This document shows, one piece after another, positions 7,754 to 16,569 of a stretch of DNA of 28,274 bases. The position numbers were made by a program, and so were the translations under genes. Under the pieces are notes generated by a model. The model did no database searches. It was not told the origin of the DNA and saw only the letters and a list, made by a program, of their open reading frames with translations. This DNA comes from a virus, in the IMG/VR virus record IMGVR_UViG_3300001589_000034, positions 1 to 28,274 of that record. One strand, given 5' to 3'. The first letter of the stretch is position 1. The number at the start of each line of letters is the position of its first letter.

Positions 7754-8600
7754 GACATACGATAAAGGTTTTGTTATAGTAGCGACGCTACATCCCTGGT
7801 ATAAAAATAACGCACTTATTCTATTAGACTCATTAGATGAGTACTATCCTGACTGTAAAGTATTAATTGTAACACATAATACATGGGCAGATGAGTTTAG
7901 AGAGTATGATCAAGTAGTAGATATTATTACTGAAGATCAAGGTATGCCACATAGTACAAGAACAAAGCTATGGGGTCTACCATTTTCACCATTTAAAAAG
8001 ACATGCTATCTTGATGCTGATATGGAAATTGTTGATCCTGAAATACAGGATGTGTGGAAGCTACTTGATGATGAGCATGATATGGCTTTCTGTAAGATAA
8101 CAACAAGAGTTGGAGCATCAACAGCCATATATGCCGAAGACGGTAATGCTGGTATACGAGATGATGACCCTGAAAGAAACTTTATATGGCATGGTGGATT
8201 CTTTTTATGGAATGATACTGAAGCAGCTAATAATGTTATTAACAATTGGTGGCCTCGATATAAAGAAATAAACTGTTCAGTAAAATGGTGGGACGAGCAT
8301 CCTGAATATTGGATAGGTAATAAAAGCTGGGACCAATTTACATTATGGTATATAATGAAATTCGACGCACCAGGTATAAAAGTATCAGCTGTTGAGTTCG
8401 GTCAGGCTAAATGGAATTGGAATATGTACCTAAATGCTGAAGAAGAGGCAGGCTGTACACCAGTAATAAAACATCATCCATTAGATCGTCAATTAATGCA
8501 TAAAGCTTTACCAGAAGATTATAAGGATGCTGAAGATGAATGGGAGACGTTAACCCAAGAAGAAAAGGAACAAGCACGAGCTCCTCATGAGCAAGGATAA
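7740..8600 (+). CDS. GT-A type glycosyltransferase (nucleotide-diphospho-sugar transferase), about 286 aa
   Basis: The N-terminus GFVIVATLHPWYKNNALILLDSL is an alternating beta-alpha nucleotide-binding start. It is followed by SPFKKTCYLDADMEI, with the DxD-type motif D92-A93-D94 expected to hold the metal and sugar nucleotide. Later HGGFFLWNDTEAANNV, SWDQFTLWY and a C-terminal IKHH resemble the acceptor region and closing His of GT8-like enzymes. The C-terminal 35 residues are acidic and charged. The ATG at 7740 is preferred; a GTG at 7731 in the same frame would add three residues, and neither has a strong ribosome binding site. Overlap with the upstream gene suggests coupling. The enzyme would be cytoplasmic in the infected cell; the acceptor is unknown, with the adjacent repeat proteins or another virion protein as candidates. 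Confidence 0.8.
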   Translation: MSVNKTYDKGFVIVATLHPWYKNNALILLDSLDEYYPDCKVLIVTHNTWADEFREYDQVVDIITEDQGMPHSTRTKLWGLPFSPFKKTCYLDADMEIVDPEIQDVWKLLDDEHDMAFCKITTRVGASTAIYAEDGNAGIRDDDPERNFIWHGGFFLWNDTEAANNVINNWWPRYKEINCSVKWWDEHPEYWIGNKSWDQFTLWYIMKFDAPGIKVSAVEFGQAKWNWNMYLNAEEEAGCTPVIKHHPLDRQLMHKALPEDYKDAEDEWETLTQEEKEQARAPHEQG

Positions 8601-8606
8601 TTTATA

Positions 8607-9425
8607 ATGAAAATGCGTGACGTAAAGATTAAGAATCCAGAATTTATTAAACTATTAGATAATATATCTGGACTTGTTGATCAAGTATTCGATGATAAAG
8701 AGTTTTTAGATAGAGAACATAAGTTGTCTTTTGATCATCGTAACCCTGAGCAGAGAAGGAAAGAAGGTAAAGAAGCGTATAAAGTATCTCCTCACTTTGA
8801 TATACTACCAAGTCATACAAGAGATGATATTAAAGATGGACAGATGGATCCATGTGGTATGGAATACCTTCAGTATCAGATGAATTTAATGCGCAAAGAA
8901 AATGGCTCACATGTTACTAGCGGATTTCCTAATGCGGAAACATTCTTAGCTGGACAAACATTCTATAACAATCCTAAGTTCTTCTTAGGTACAAAACTTA
9001 AACAAGCTGTATATGATATATCAGCTGACTTTCTAGGTGGTGGAGCAATGGCGCTTTGTGCTTTTTATACACCTGGCACATTTATACCTTGGCATCATAA
9101 CGGAAATGCACCAGGTTATAACATATTATTACATTATAACAAAATAGGTGAAGGGGACTTCTTTACTTATGATAATGGTGAGATTTTAGAATACCCTGAC
9201 GCAAAGGGTTGGAGCTGTAGAGCAGGACAATTTATATCAACAGCACCAGAAAAAATACATAGAGAGAAAATAGGTATGGATAATCCGATAGTAAAATGGT
9301 CGGATAATCCAGAAGATTCTTCCTGGCATGCTGCGCATGCTCGTACAAATAGGTTTACATTATCAACAATAGTTAACCATCAGGACATATGGGAAGACTT
9401 AATCGATGAATTAGAAGACAACTAA
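8607..9425 (+). CDS. Probable Fe(II)/2-oxoglutarate-dependent oxygenase, 272 aa, with non-canonical HxN
   Basis: AAGGA at 8593-8597 serves the ATG. The C-terminal half looks like a double-stranded beta-helix: GTFIPWHHNGNAPGYNILLH, then GEGDFFTYDNGEI, and WHAAHARTNRFTLST. By analogy with 2-oxoglutarate oxygenases, metal ligands would be H163 (or H164) and H241 (H218 and H244 are alternatives), with R249 binding the 2-oxoglutarate carboxylate. The usual HxD aspartate is Asn165 here. Similar HxN-containing oxygenase-like proteins occur, from memory, in marine T4-like phages, so this may be a family trait. The N-terminal 100 residues are charged and unassigned. Placement right behind the glycosyltransferase suggests they act in one modification pathway; the substrate is unknown. 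Confidence 0.7.
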   Translation: MKMRDVKIKNPEFIKLLDNISGLVDQVFDDKEFLDREHKLSFDHRNPEQRRKEGKEAYKVSPHFDILPSHTRDDIKDGQMDPCGMEYLQYQMNLMRKENGSHVTSGFPNAETFLAGQTFYNNPKFFLGTKLKQAVYDISADFLGGGAMALCAFYTPGTFIPWHHNGNAPGYNILLHYNKIGEGDFFTYDNGEILEYPDAKGWSCRAGQFISTAPEKIHREKIGMDNPIVKWSDNPEDSSWHAAHARTNRFTLSTIVNHQDIWEDLIDELEDN

Positions 9426-9437
9426 TTTCGAGAAAGC

Positions 9438-9445
9438 CTAAATAT
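9438..9445 (+). promoter_or_regulatory. Candidate late promoter, CTAAATAT
   Basis: This CTAAATA variant of the T4 late element lies in the 44-base gap before the fibre operon at 9470, about 25 bases ahead of the start codon. It is the only promoter-like element seen before the long run 9470-16561. Confidence 0.35.
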
Positions 9446-9469
9446 CTCTATATTATAAAGAGGTAGAGA

Positions 9470-9805
9470 ATGGCAACTAAAGCAAATCTAGTAATGGATA
9501 AAGGCTCTGACTTTAGTGTTTCACTAATTGTTACAGGTTCCGATGGAACAGCTTTTAATCTGACTGGTTATTCAGGTAATAGTAAGATAAGAAAACATTG
9601 GTCATCTAATGTTTATCATACTATGTCGTGTGATACCACATCAGATCCAACAGGAGGAGTTCTAACTCTATCCGCAAATAATACAATCACAGGCAACATA
9701 GCACCAGGAAGATGGAACTATGATGTCGAAGTATCTAATGCCTCTAATGAGGTTACTAGAGTACTGCAAGGTACTTTAACCGTAACACCGGAGATCAGTT
9801 ATTAA
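9470..9805 (+). CDS. Small virion structural protein with Ig/BppU-like fold signature, 111 aa
   Basis: The start MATKANLVMDKGSDFSVSL, then DGTAFNLTGYSGNSKIRKH and a GRWNYDVEV ... EVTRVLQGTLTVTPEISY end, match a small beta-sandwich type common beside marine T4-like fibre genes. They also resemble the N-terminal domain of siphophage baseplate upper proteins (BppU). AGAGG at 9459-9463 serves the start. Its stop overlaps the next ATG (TAATG), so the next two genes are probably coupled. A role as a fibre attachment or baseplate-proximal module is likely but inferred. Confidence 0.65.
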   Translation: MATKANLVMDKGSDFSVSLIVTGSDGTAFNLTGYSGNSKIRKHWSSNVYHTMSCDTTSDPTGGVLTLSANNTITGNIAPGRWNYDVEVSNASNEVTRVLQGTLTVTPEISY

Positions 9806-10035
9806 TGGTCTCGTCAGGTAATCTTAAAGCGACAATCATAACTTCTGCGACACCTATTGTCACAAAAGTCTTAAAGTCCTCACCCCAAGCAGTAAATGAT
9901 GTTACAGGTCTAACTATTGACTTTAACTCTGTGAAGGATGGTGAAGTACTTACTTATGATAGTGGCTCTAATGTATTCTCTGCTAAAAGTGTTTTAGATA
10001 CTATACTAATAATCGATGGTGGTGATGTAGCATAA
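9805..10035 (+). CDS. Small fibre-cluster structural protein ending DGGDVA, 76 aa
   Basis: The ATG overlaps the previous TAA by one base, and its own TAA overlaps the next ATG in the same way. Residues 30-60 (VTGLTIDFNSVKDGEVLTYD) and SGSNVFSAKSV match the short linker motif 'result open to a strand plus DG end' seen in marine phage fibre proteins. The C-terminal IIDGGDVA parallels the IDGGTY ends of the proteins terminating at 14149, 14452 and 16561. It is too short for a full fibre; likely a connector. Confidence 0.65.
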   Translation: MVSSGNLKATIITSATPIVTKVLKSSPQAVNDVTGLTIDFNSVKDGEVLTYDSGSNVFSAKSVLDTILIIDGGDVA

Positions 10036-13000
10036 TGGCTAATACTGTAATAAGAATAAAAAGGTCCACGAATACTGCTTCGTTCGCGAACATAGTATAT
10101 GGTGAACCTGCATTTACAGCCAATGGTGGAATTTTATACATTGGTGGGTTTACAAATGGCACATCCGTAGCTGTTGCCGGAGCTCGTTTTCCAGGAACAT
10201 TAACAGCTAACCAAGCAATTGTTGTTGATACCAATACGCATATTGATGCAATAAAGACTAGCAGTATGACATTAGCCGATTCAGGCGTTGTTAATGTTGC
10301 TTATGTCGGTGTTGTATCAACTAATACGTTAACTGGTGCTAACTCAACTACCTTGGTTTCAGCTGAAGCTATCAAAGCTTATGTTGATGCTGGCGGCTCT
10401 TCAAATACCTCTACCTCAAATGCTACGTTTGCGTTTGCTAACCAAACTATTACGTTTACCAGAGATGACAGCACCACCTACGATGTCCAAGTAGCAGCAT
10501 CGATAACAAATACGTCTACCACAACTTCTGTATTTACATCATCAAACAATACTCTTTTATTTACAAGAGCTGATGGTTCAACTTATACAGCTACTATAGC
10601 AACAGATAGTTTAGATAACTTAACTGTCTCTGCTAATGCATCTATTGATGTATTAACAATAGGTACAAGTGCTAATGTACCAACAATATATGCTAACAAT
10701 ATTGAAGTATCTAATACCTTAACGGTTAATGGTGATTTAGTATTAAGAGGTAGCAGTATTAATCTTGGTGATGGCGGAGATGTTATATCTCTTGGTGCAT
10801 CAGTTAATACAAGTATTATACCAACTGATAACGTATCGTATGATCTTGGATCATCTACTAAACTATATAGACAAGTATACGCTAATCAGATAACAGTTGC
10901 AACTAACCCAACTACAGACTTTGAAGTAGCTAACAAAGGGTATGTAGATACACAAATAGCTGCTGTCAGTACAACTGGTAATACAACTAATATAGGATAC
11001 CCTACAGATGGAGCTTATGCAAATGGCTCAGGTGTTGGTAACTTAGAAGGTGCAGTAACATCTATATCAAATACTACATCAGTAGCAGATGCTTTCGATA
11101 AATTAAATGAAGCAGTTCTTAATGTATATAATAATACATTTGTAAGAGATGTTACGTTTACTGTATCATCTGGTGCACTCGGTGGAGCGCCTTTAAATAC
11201 TACATTGAATATAACACCAGTAGGTAACGCTGATAGATATGATGTTAATTGGGGTGATGGTAATTATAGTAATAATACTACTGACTCTACTCCATCACAT
11301 TCATATACAGATAATTCTAACTCACCTTTTGATGTTGTTGTTACAGCTAGAAATACCGGAGCATTAGGCGAAGGTAATACTGCTACATTTACAAGCGTTG
11401 ATTTAGTTACTCTTTATACAGGAGATCCAGATGCGAGACTTCTTCTTAAGAGTGCAGTATCAGGTGGCAGTACAATATCTGAAGCTAATACTGGTCAGGA
11501 AATATTCTTAGATAACGATACAACTAATGCTAATAACATAGTAGGAACGTTCTTTGTGAACTGGGGCGATAGTACTACTGATAGTATCGCTAATACAAGC
11601 GTAGCCGGGGGGACACAAGGGGATAGACTAGGTCATACATACAGTTCAGGAACTGGAACAGGCACGCATACTGTGACATTATCTATTAATTCTCACTCAA
11701 CTGCCAACCCTGCTTCTATACCATCTTCTAATACAAAAACAATAAAAATATTTGATACAGCAATAGCTGCTCCAGAAGGGCTATCAAGTAAGACTTTATC
11801 ATTTACATCCTCATCAACTGGATCATCTCCTAGACTAGCTTTTGGTCATATTGATAACTCAGCTGAAGGAACATTCTCAGTTGGTTCTGATTATACAAGA
11901 TTTACAACAGCTGGTATTGTGGCTACTAACGGCGAAGCTAATAGCCAAGTAACATATAATGCCTCAGCTGGAACATTAACTGCAGTTATAGATAACGTAG
12001 CAGGAAATACATTAGCTTTCTCAGCTGGTGATGATACAGGATCAAATGGCAGCTTAGTAATAGTTGATCAACTTGACTTTTATAACTTTAATAACTCAGG
12101 TAGTTCAGTATCAGCATCTAATAGAATACATGCACCTGGATTATATAGTGGCTTTAGATCTAGAATATCTAAATCAGGTCACAGTACAGGAACACATAGT
12201 TATAAACTAAGTCATAGTGCAACTGGTAATACTAATGCAATTGGATTTGTTAAAGATAATTTATCAAGCAAACCAACAATTAAATTTAATGCTGCTTCTG
12301 TAACACAGAATGCAGCTGGTACATTAGCATATGTATCTGGTATACCTTACTATACAAATGACGCAGTACTTAATGTAGTAAGCTCAAGAGTAACGAACGT
12401 TGCTGGACAGTTTTATAGAAATATGTCTTCACCATTTAATATATACTCTGATTCAACATCAGAAGGTGATAGCGGTTCAGTATTAAACTCACAAACAAAA
12501 GGTTATGTTATATTGCCTTCTGCTACATTAAACTCAGGCTTCCCTATTGCTAATACAGGTATGAGTGCTAACGTTAATATGGAAACATTCCAAATTAATA
12601 TTAATGGTGGTGGTAGAAGAGTCGGTAACTTTAAGATGAGAATGAGTAATGTTAATGGTACTGGATCAAACGTATCATTCTCAAATGTATCTATTCAAAC
12701 ATATAATGGTACATCATCAGGTGTTAATGAAAATGCAATTAGTGTTGCTGATTCATTAGGAGCTGGTTTTGATACAGATGGAGTTAGATTAAGTAACTTC
12801 TCATCTACAAATGCTACACCAACGTTTAATGATAGTACTGATTACTTTGCATCTAATGCTTGGACAGGAGCAGTTACTATTGCAGGTACAGATGAGTCAG
12901 TAGTACGTTATGGTAACTTAACTCATTATACAACAGATCTTTCTTCTGGTTTCTTACCAGTTGGTCCAGATCTAGCAACAAGTAGATCGGGTACTCAGTA

Positions 13001-13373
13001 CTTTAGATTTGCTTTTAAAAGAACAACGATGGCTAATATGACTGTAAGATTAACTGGTAAGGTATCTTCATTCCATATAGCCGCACCAAAGACAAATATA
13101 GATAGTACATCCGATTCAAATGGATGGCTAAACGCTAGTGATACATATGCTGGTTCTGGTACACCAGGAGCTAATACAGCTGCAGGTGGTAATGGATCAG
13201 ACGGTTGTGCATTTACTTCTGGTGATAGAATTATTGATGGTAGTACATACAACAATAATACATTTACTTTAACTCTAGGTGATCAGAACGCCACCAATGC
13301 CTTTAATAACCAAATACTTATTAGTATTGGATTAGAGTCAGGTGACTACATCTCATCAATTGGTATTGAATAA
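10035..13373 (+). CDS. Large tail-fibre/adhesin protein with two PKD-like domains, 1112 aa
   Basis: The N-terminus MANTVIRIKRSTNTASFANI, then GEPAFTANGGILYIGG, is the attachment module typical of marine myophage fibres. A shaft follows with SYDLGSSTKLYRQVYANQI and NKGYVDTQIAA, both common fibre motifs. Two PKD-like beta-sandwiches come next: one near residues 390-440 with NWGDGNYSN and PSHSYTDN, one near 505-555 with NWGDSTTD and LGHTYSSG. Residues about 575-1112 form an unassigned Ser/Thr/Asn-rich C-terminal region ending GLESGDYISSIGIE; this is probably the exposed, host-facing part. The gene is coupled at both ends by TAATG overlaps. PKD domains usually mediate extracellular carbohydrate or protein contact, so receptor binding is plausible. 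Confidence 0.8.
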   Translation: MANTVIRIKRSTNTASFANIVYGEPAFTANGGILYIGGFTNGTSVAVAGARFPGTLTANQAIVVDTNTHIDAIKTSSMTLADSGVVNVAYVGVVSTNTLTGANSTTLVSAEAIKAYVDAGGSSNTSTSNATFAFANQTITFTRDDSTTYDVQVAASITNTSTTTSVFTSSNNTLLFTRADGSTYTATIATDSLDNLTVSANASIDVLTIGTSANVPTIYANNIEVSNTLTVNGDLVLRGSSINLGDGGDVISLGASVNTSIIPTDNVSYDLGSSTKLYRQVYANQITVATNPTTDFEVANKGYVDTQIAAVSTTGNTTNIGYPTDGAYANGSGVGNLEGAVTSISNTTSVADAFDKLNEAVLNVYNNTFVRDVTFTVSSGALGGAPLNTTLNITPVGNADRYDVNWGDGNYSNNTTDSTPSHSYTDNSNSPFDVVVTARNTGALGEGNTATFTSVDLVTLYTGDPDARLLLKSAVSGGSTISEANTGQEIFLDNDTTNANNIVGTFFVNWGDSTTDSIANTSVAGGTQGDRLGHTYSSGTGTGTHTVTLSINSHSTANPASIPSSNTKTIKIFDTAIAAPEGLSSKTLSFTSSSTGSSPRLAFGHIDNSAEGTFSVGSDYTRFTTAGIVATNGEANSQVTYNASAGTLTAVIDNVAGNTLAFSAGDDTGSNGSLVIVDQLDFYNFNNSGSSVSASNRIHAPGLYSGFRSRISKSGHSTGTHSYKLSHSATGNTNAIGFVKDNLSSKPTIKFNAASVTQNAAGTLAYVSGIPYYTNDAVLNVVSSRVTNVAGQFYRNMSSPFNIYSDSTSEGDSGSVLNSQTKGYVILPSATLNSGFPIANTGMSANVNMETFQININGGGRRVGNFKMRMSNVNGTGSNVSFSNVSIQTYNGTSSGVNENAISVADSLGAGFDTDGVRLSNFSSTNATPTFNDSTDYFASNAWTGAVTIAGTDESVVRYGNLTHYTTDLSSGFLPVGPDLATSRSGTQYFRFAFKRTTMANMTVRLTGKVSSFHIAAPKTNIDSTSDSNGWLNASDTYAGSGTPGANTAAGGNGSDGCAFTSGDRIIDGSTYNNNTFTLTLGDQNATNAFNNQILISIGLESGDYISSIGIE

Positions 13374-14149
13374 TGGCTATTTCAGATAATCAAAAAATTG
13401 ACCTACTATGGAAAAAGGTAGGCTTTGGTAAAGCTAAGACAGATTCAGCTAGTGCTAAGAAAGCACCTAATGAATCAATAGTATCTAAGTTTATTATTGC
13501 ACCAGACTACATCTGGGCAGATGCAGCTTTAATACCAGCAACTAAACCGGCATCTAATGTCACAGCAGTAGTAGTATATGATGGCCAAGCAGCAACAGGC
13601 GACGGTACATCGGAAGCATTAAGGACATGGAAGTCTAATATCATTAATTGGATACCACCTACTTTTGGTGCTACATATCAATTAAAGGTTCATATCGATT
13701 CTGACGGTTCAGGCAATCCAGTATCTAACGGTACGCAAGTGTTCGAAACAGGATCAGGTAATAATGATGAATGGTACTTTGACTATCAGTCAGGTGTACT
13801 ACATTTTATTGGAATTAATTTGCCGAGTTCTTTAGTTTCTGGTACGTCCGCGTACCTCTCGGGAGCTAAATATAACGGTAATACGGGGTTGAGTGGAAGT
13901 GGAAGCTTCGATCCGAGTAATGCTGGAGATGTAACATCTGCAAACATTATTAACGGAACCATAACTAGTTTAACGGCTCCGCTCAATGTCTCAGACGGTG
14001 GTACTAACGTATCATCCTTCACCTCTAACTCAGTACTCGTTTCGGCCAATTCAACTACTCTAGGTTTTCAGACTGGTAGTAATAACCAGTTTCTAACCAT
14101 CTCGGATAATGATGTAACATTTAGTGATATTGACGGTGGTACTTACTAG
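13373..14149 (+). CDS. Fibre-associated virion structural protein ending DGGTY, 258 aa
   Basis: The start MAISDNQKIDLLWKKVGFGK and the segment NNDEWYFDYQSGVLHFIG are conserved in structural proteins of marine T4-like phages that lie in the same place beside fibre genes. Residues 1-150 look like a globular domain. From about 165 the chain becomes fibre-like (SLTAPLNVSDGGTNVSSFTSN), then ends with DVTFSDIDGGTY. The ATG overlaps the preceding TAA. The mix of globular head and shaft tail suggests a connector between baseplate and fibre. No enzymatic motif is seen. Confidence 0.7.
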   Translation: MAISDNQKIDLLWKKVGFGKAKTDSASAKKAPNESIVSKFIIAPDYIWADAALIPATKPASNVTAVVVYDGQAATGDGTSEALRTWKSNIINWIPPTFGATYQLKVHIDSDGSGNPVSNGTQVFETGSGNNDEWYFDYQSGVLHFIGINLPSSLVSGTSAYLSGAKYNGNTGLSGSGSFDPSNAGDVTSANIINGTITSLTAPLNVSDGGTNVSSFTSNSVLVSANSTTLGFQTGSNNQFLTISDNDVTFSDIDGGTY

Positions 14150-14188
14150 TACTTCCTTACATGATGTATAGACAGAGGAAATCAAACA

Positions 14189-14452
14189 ATGGCAACATTA
14201 AGACAATTTAAAGTCACTGGCGGAGTAATAGTCGGAAGCAATTCTGTAATTACTAGCGCAGGTAAAATTGAAGCAGCTGCTATCTCTACTCTAACGACGG
14301 ACTCACTCGGTGAAGGTTCCACAAACAAATACTTTTCTAATACAGTAGCAAGAGCTGCTATATCAGTACCAGGTTCAGATACAAGTGGAATAACTTATAA
14401 TTCGAGCACAGGAGAAATAACACTTCCTGACTTGGATGGAGGCACATATTAA
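14189..14452 (+). CDS. Short fibre-like structural protein ending DGGTY, 87 aa
   Basis: AGAGGAAA (14174-14181) gives a solid ribosome binding site. MATLRQFKVTGGVIVGSN is followed by DSLGEGSTNKYFSNTVARAA, a motif repeated in many phage fibre shafts, and the C-terminus SSTGEITLPDLDGGTY. It looks like a stand-alone version of a shaft-plus-end segment found inside larger fibres. It may be a small trimeric tip or adaptor; function not established. Confidence 0.65.
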   Translation: MATLRQFKVTGGVIVGSNSVITSAGKIEAAAISTLTTDSLGEGSTNKYFSNTVARAAISVPGSDTSGITYNSSTGEITLPDLDGGTY

Positions 14453-14654
14453 TATTAATGATTTTGATGATTTTGATCGTAAGATTATAAGTCAATTTAT
14501 GTTAGATCAACAGACTATCATAAACGCTTTAACTGAAACGAATCAAAAATTGAGCGCGGAAAATAAAGTTCTCTTAGGAGAGCTTGATTCACAAAGATTA
14601 ATAAATAAACGTATATTAGTTAATCGTGATTTAAATATATCGCTCGAAAGATAA
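14436..14654 (+). CDS. Small coiled-coil protein, 72 aa, overlapping the upstream gene
   Basis: The only reasonable start is the ATG at 14436, inside the last codons of the upstream gene (17-base overlap), which implies coupled translation. After an acidic start (NDFDDFDRK) the chain has heptad-like spacing, MLDQQTIINALTETNQKLSA and LLGELDSQRLINKRIL, consistent with a coiled coil. It resembles in size and position the coiled-coil gene at 16601. No homologue is recognised; a fibre-assembly factor is a guess. Confidence 0.55.
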   Translation: MEAHININDFDDFDRKIISQFMLDQQTIINALTETNQKLSAENKVLLGELDSQRLINKRILVNRDLNISLER

Positions 14655-14689
14655 TAGAATAATCACGATAATACTTAAGGGGAACAAAA

Positions 14690-16561
14690 ATGGCTAGACA
14701 GGCATTAATTAAATTAAGAAGAGGTACAGGTGCTCCTGGCACTAATGTACTAGCAGAAGGCGAATTAGCGATTGATATCGCTGCAAAGAAGCTGTATTCT
14801 GCTAACTCTTCAGGTAGCGCTTTTACGCTATCGGGTGACCAGTATAACTTTGTACCATCAGGAAACTCAACACAAGCATCATTAACCTTAACGGTTGATA
14901 ATGACGCATTATCTAATGATAATGTAACCTTTGTTGGTACCGGTGGAATCACAGTTAGTGGAAACTCAACACAGGTAACAGTAGACGCCGCAACTGGCGT
15001 AGACTATGATTTAACTGCAGGCGGAACAGCAGCAACAGGTACAATTATACTTGGTGGCGACTCTGACGCTGATACAGTTACTATCACAGGTAATAATGGA
15101 TTAGTAGTTTCAAACACATCTACTTCAGCAATGCTAGTAGAGAACAAAGGTTCTCAACATGTTGTTACTGTTGTAAATGATGGTGGAAACAAATACCAAA
15201 TCGACGGAACAACACAACAAAACCTAAGATTAGTACCAGGAATGATTTACTGGTTCGATCAATCAGACAATACCAACGCAACGCATCCATTAGTATTTGG
15301 TACAGCAGCAAATGGTTCTGAAGTATCTGAAGGTTCAGCAAGTGGTTTTGAGATCTATGAAAAAGTAGGTACACCAGGTAGTGCAGGTTCATATACAAGA
15401 ATCAAACTACAACAAGATGCGCCTAACAGCGTATACTATTTCTGTTCTGCTCATAGTGGAATGGGAGCTAGTGCTTTTGTACAACCAGATAACTTATACA
15501 GTAATGCAACTCACGTAGTAGCAACACAACCTATATCAGTACCAGGTACATCAGTATTTGCTACTCTTGATATTTCAGGTGATGTAGATATAGATGGTAC
15601 TTTAGAAACAGATGCTCTATCATTAAATGGTACAGCAGTATCTGCAGACGCTACTGAGTTAAACAAGCTAGACGGTGCTACATCTTCTACTGCTGAACTT
15701 AACTACGTAACTGGTGTAACATCAGGTATTCAAGGACAGTTAGACACATTAACATCTGGTAAAGTTGCTAATGGACAAGCTGTTACATTTACTACTTTTA
15801 CTGCTTCAGGTCTTTCAGATCTAAACGGTGATTTAGAAGTAGCTGGTCTATCAACATTAACAGGCAATGCAACTGCTTCTGCTAACTTAAACGTTGGTGG
15901 TGGATTAGGCATAACTGGAGCATTAACAGGTTCAACTCTGACTATGTCAGGATTGGCTGATCTTAATGGTAATTTAGAAGTCGCTGGACTATCAACATTA
16001 ACTGGTAATACAACAGTAAGTGATACCTTAACAGTAGCCGATGGCATGTTGTTAACAGGTGGTACGATAGTAATTGGTAACTCTACAGTTAACGCTGTAA
16101 TTACTCAAGCTGGAGATATCAGCACTGACGGTTCTTTAACAGTAACTGGTGGTTCTGACTTAAACGGCGCTTTAGACGTAGCTGGTTTATCAACATTAAC
16201 TGGTAATGTCACAATGAGTGATGATGCTAGTGTTGGTGGAGACTTAACAGTATCTGGAAACTTCACAGTATCTGGAACACAAACTATTGTTAGCTCATCT
16301 ACAGTTGCTTTAACTGACTCAATGCTAAAACTTGCTCAGGACCAAACTGGTACTGACACTGACGCAGTTGACATCGGTTTCTATGGTGTATATGACGAAG
16401 GTGGAACAGACAAGTATACAGGTCTATTCAGAGATCAGTCAGATTCTAATAAGAAGTTCGTTCTTGTTGATGGAATCACAGCTGAGCCTGGAACAACTGT
16501 AACATATGCTGCTACTGATTTAGCTTATTTAGAAGCTATTATTGATGGTGGTACATACTAA
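14690..16561 (+). CDS. Tail-fibre protein with an embedded cupredoxin-like domain, 623 aa
   Basis: AAGGGGA (14677-14683) serves the ATG. N-terminal LIKLRRGTGAPGTNVLAEGE resembles the Mtd-type N-terminal fibre attachment module. Residues about 165-265 form a cupredoxin-like domain: YWFDQSDNTNATHPLVFG, then YYFCSAHSGMGA, with candidate type-1 copper ligands H199, C252, H255 and M258. The shaft then contains TELNKLDGATSSTAELNYV and three copies of DLNG-x-L-[ED]-VAGLSTLTGN (about residues 380, 425 and 490). A fibre domain near 520-600 (VSGTQTIVSSS, IGFYGVYDEGG, YTGLFRDQSD) precedes the C-terminal AIIDGGTY. It is probably a receptor-binding or decoration fibre; whether copper is bound is not known. 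Confidence 0.8.
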   Translation: MARQALIKLRRGTGAPGTNVLAEGELAIDIAAKKLYSANSSGSAFTLSGDQYNFVPSGNSTQASLTLTVDNDALSNDNVTFVGTGGITVSGNSTQVTVDAATGVDYDLTAGGTAATGTIILGGDSDADTVTITGNNGLVVSNTSTSAMLVENKGSQHVVTVVNDGGNKYQIDGTTQQNLRLVPGMIYWFDQSDNTNATHPLVFGTAANGSEVSEGSASGFEIYEKVGTPGSAGSYTRIKLQQDAPNSVYYFCSAHSGMGASAFVQPDNLYSNATHVVATQPISVPGTSVFATLDISGDVDIDGTLETDALSLNGTAVSADATELNKLDGATSSTAELNYVTGVTSGIQGQLDTLTSGKVANGQAVTFTTFTASGLSDLNGDLEVAGLSTLTGNATASANLNVGGGLGITGALTGSTLTMSGLADLNGNLEVAGLSTLTGNTTVSDTLTVADGMLLTGGTIVIGNSTVNAVITQAGDISTDGSLTVTGGSDLNGALDVAGLSTLTGNVTMSDDASVGGDLTVSGNFTVSGTQTIVSSSTVALTDSMLKLAQDQTGTDTDAVDIGFYGVYDEGGTDKYTGLFRDQSDSNKKFVLVDGITAEPGTTVTYAATDLAYLEAIIDGGTY

Positions 16562-16569
16562 GCAATTAG

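Noticed and set aside
14153-14180. TTCCT / AGGAA pairing over the ribosome binding site of the 87-aa gene
   Set aside because: Five pairs with an 18-base loop is too weak to claim.
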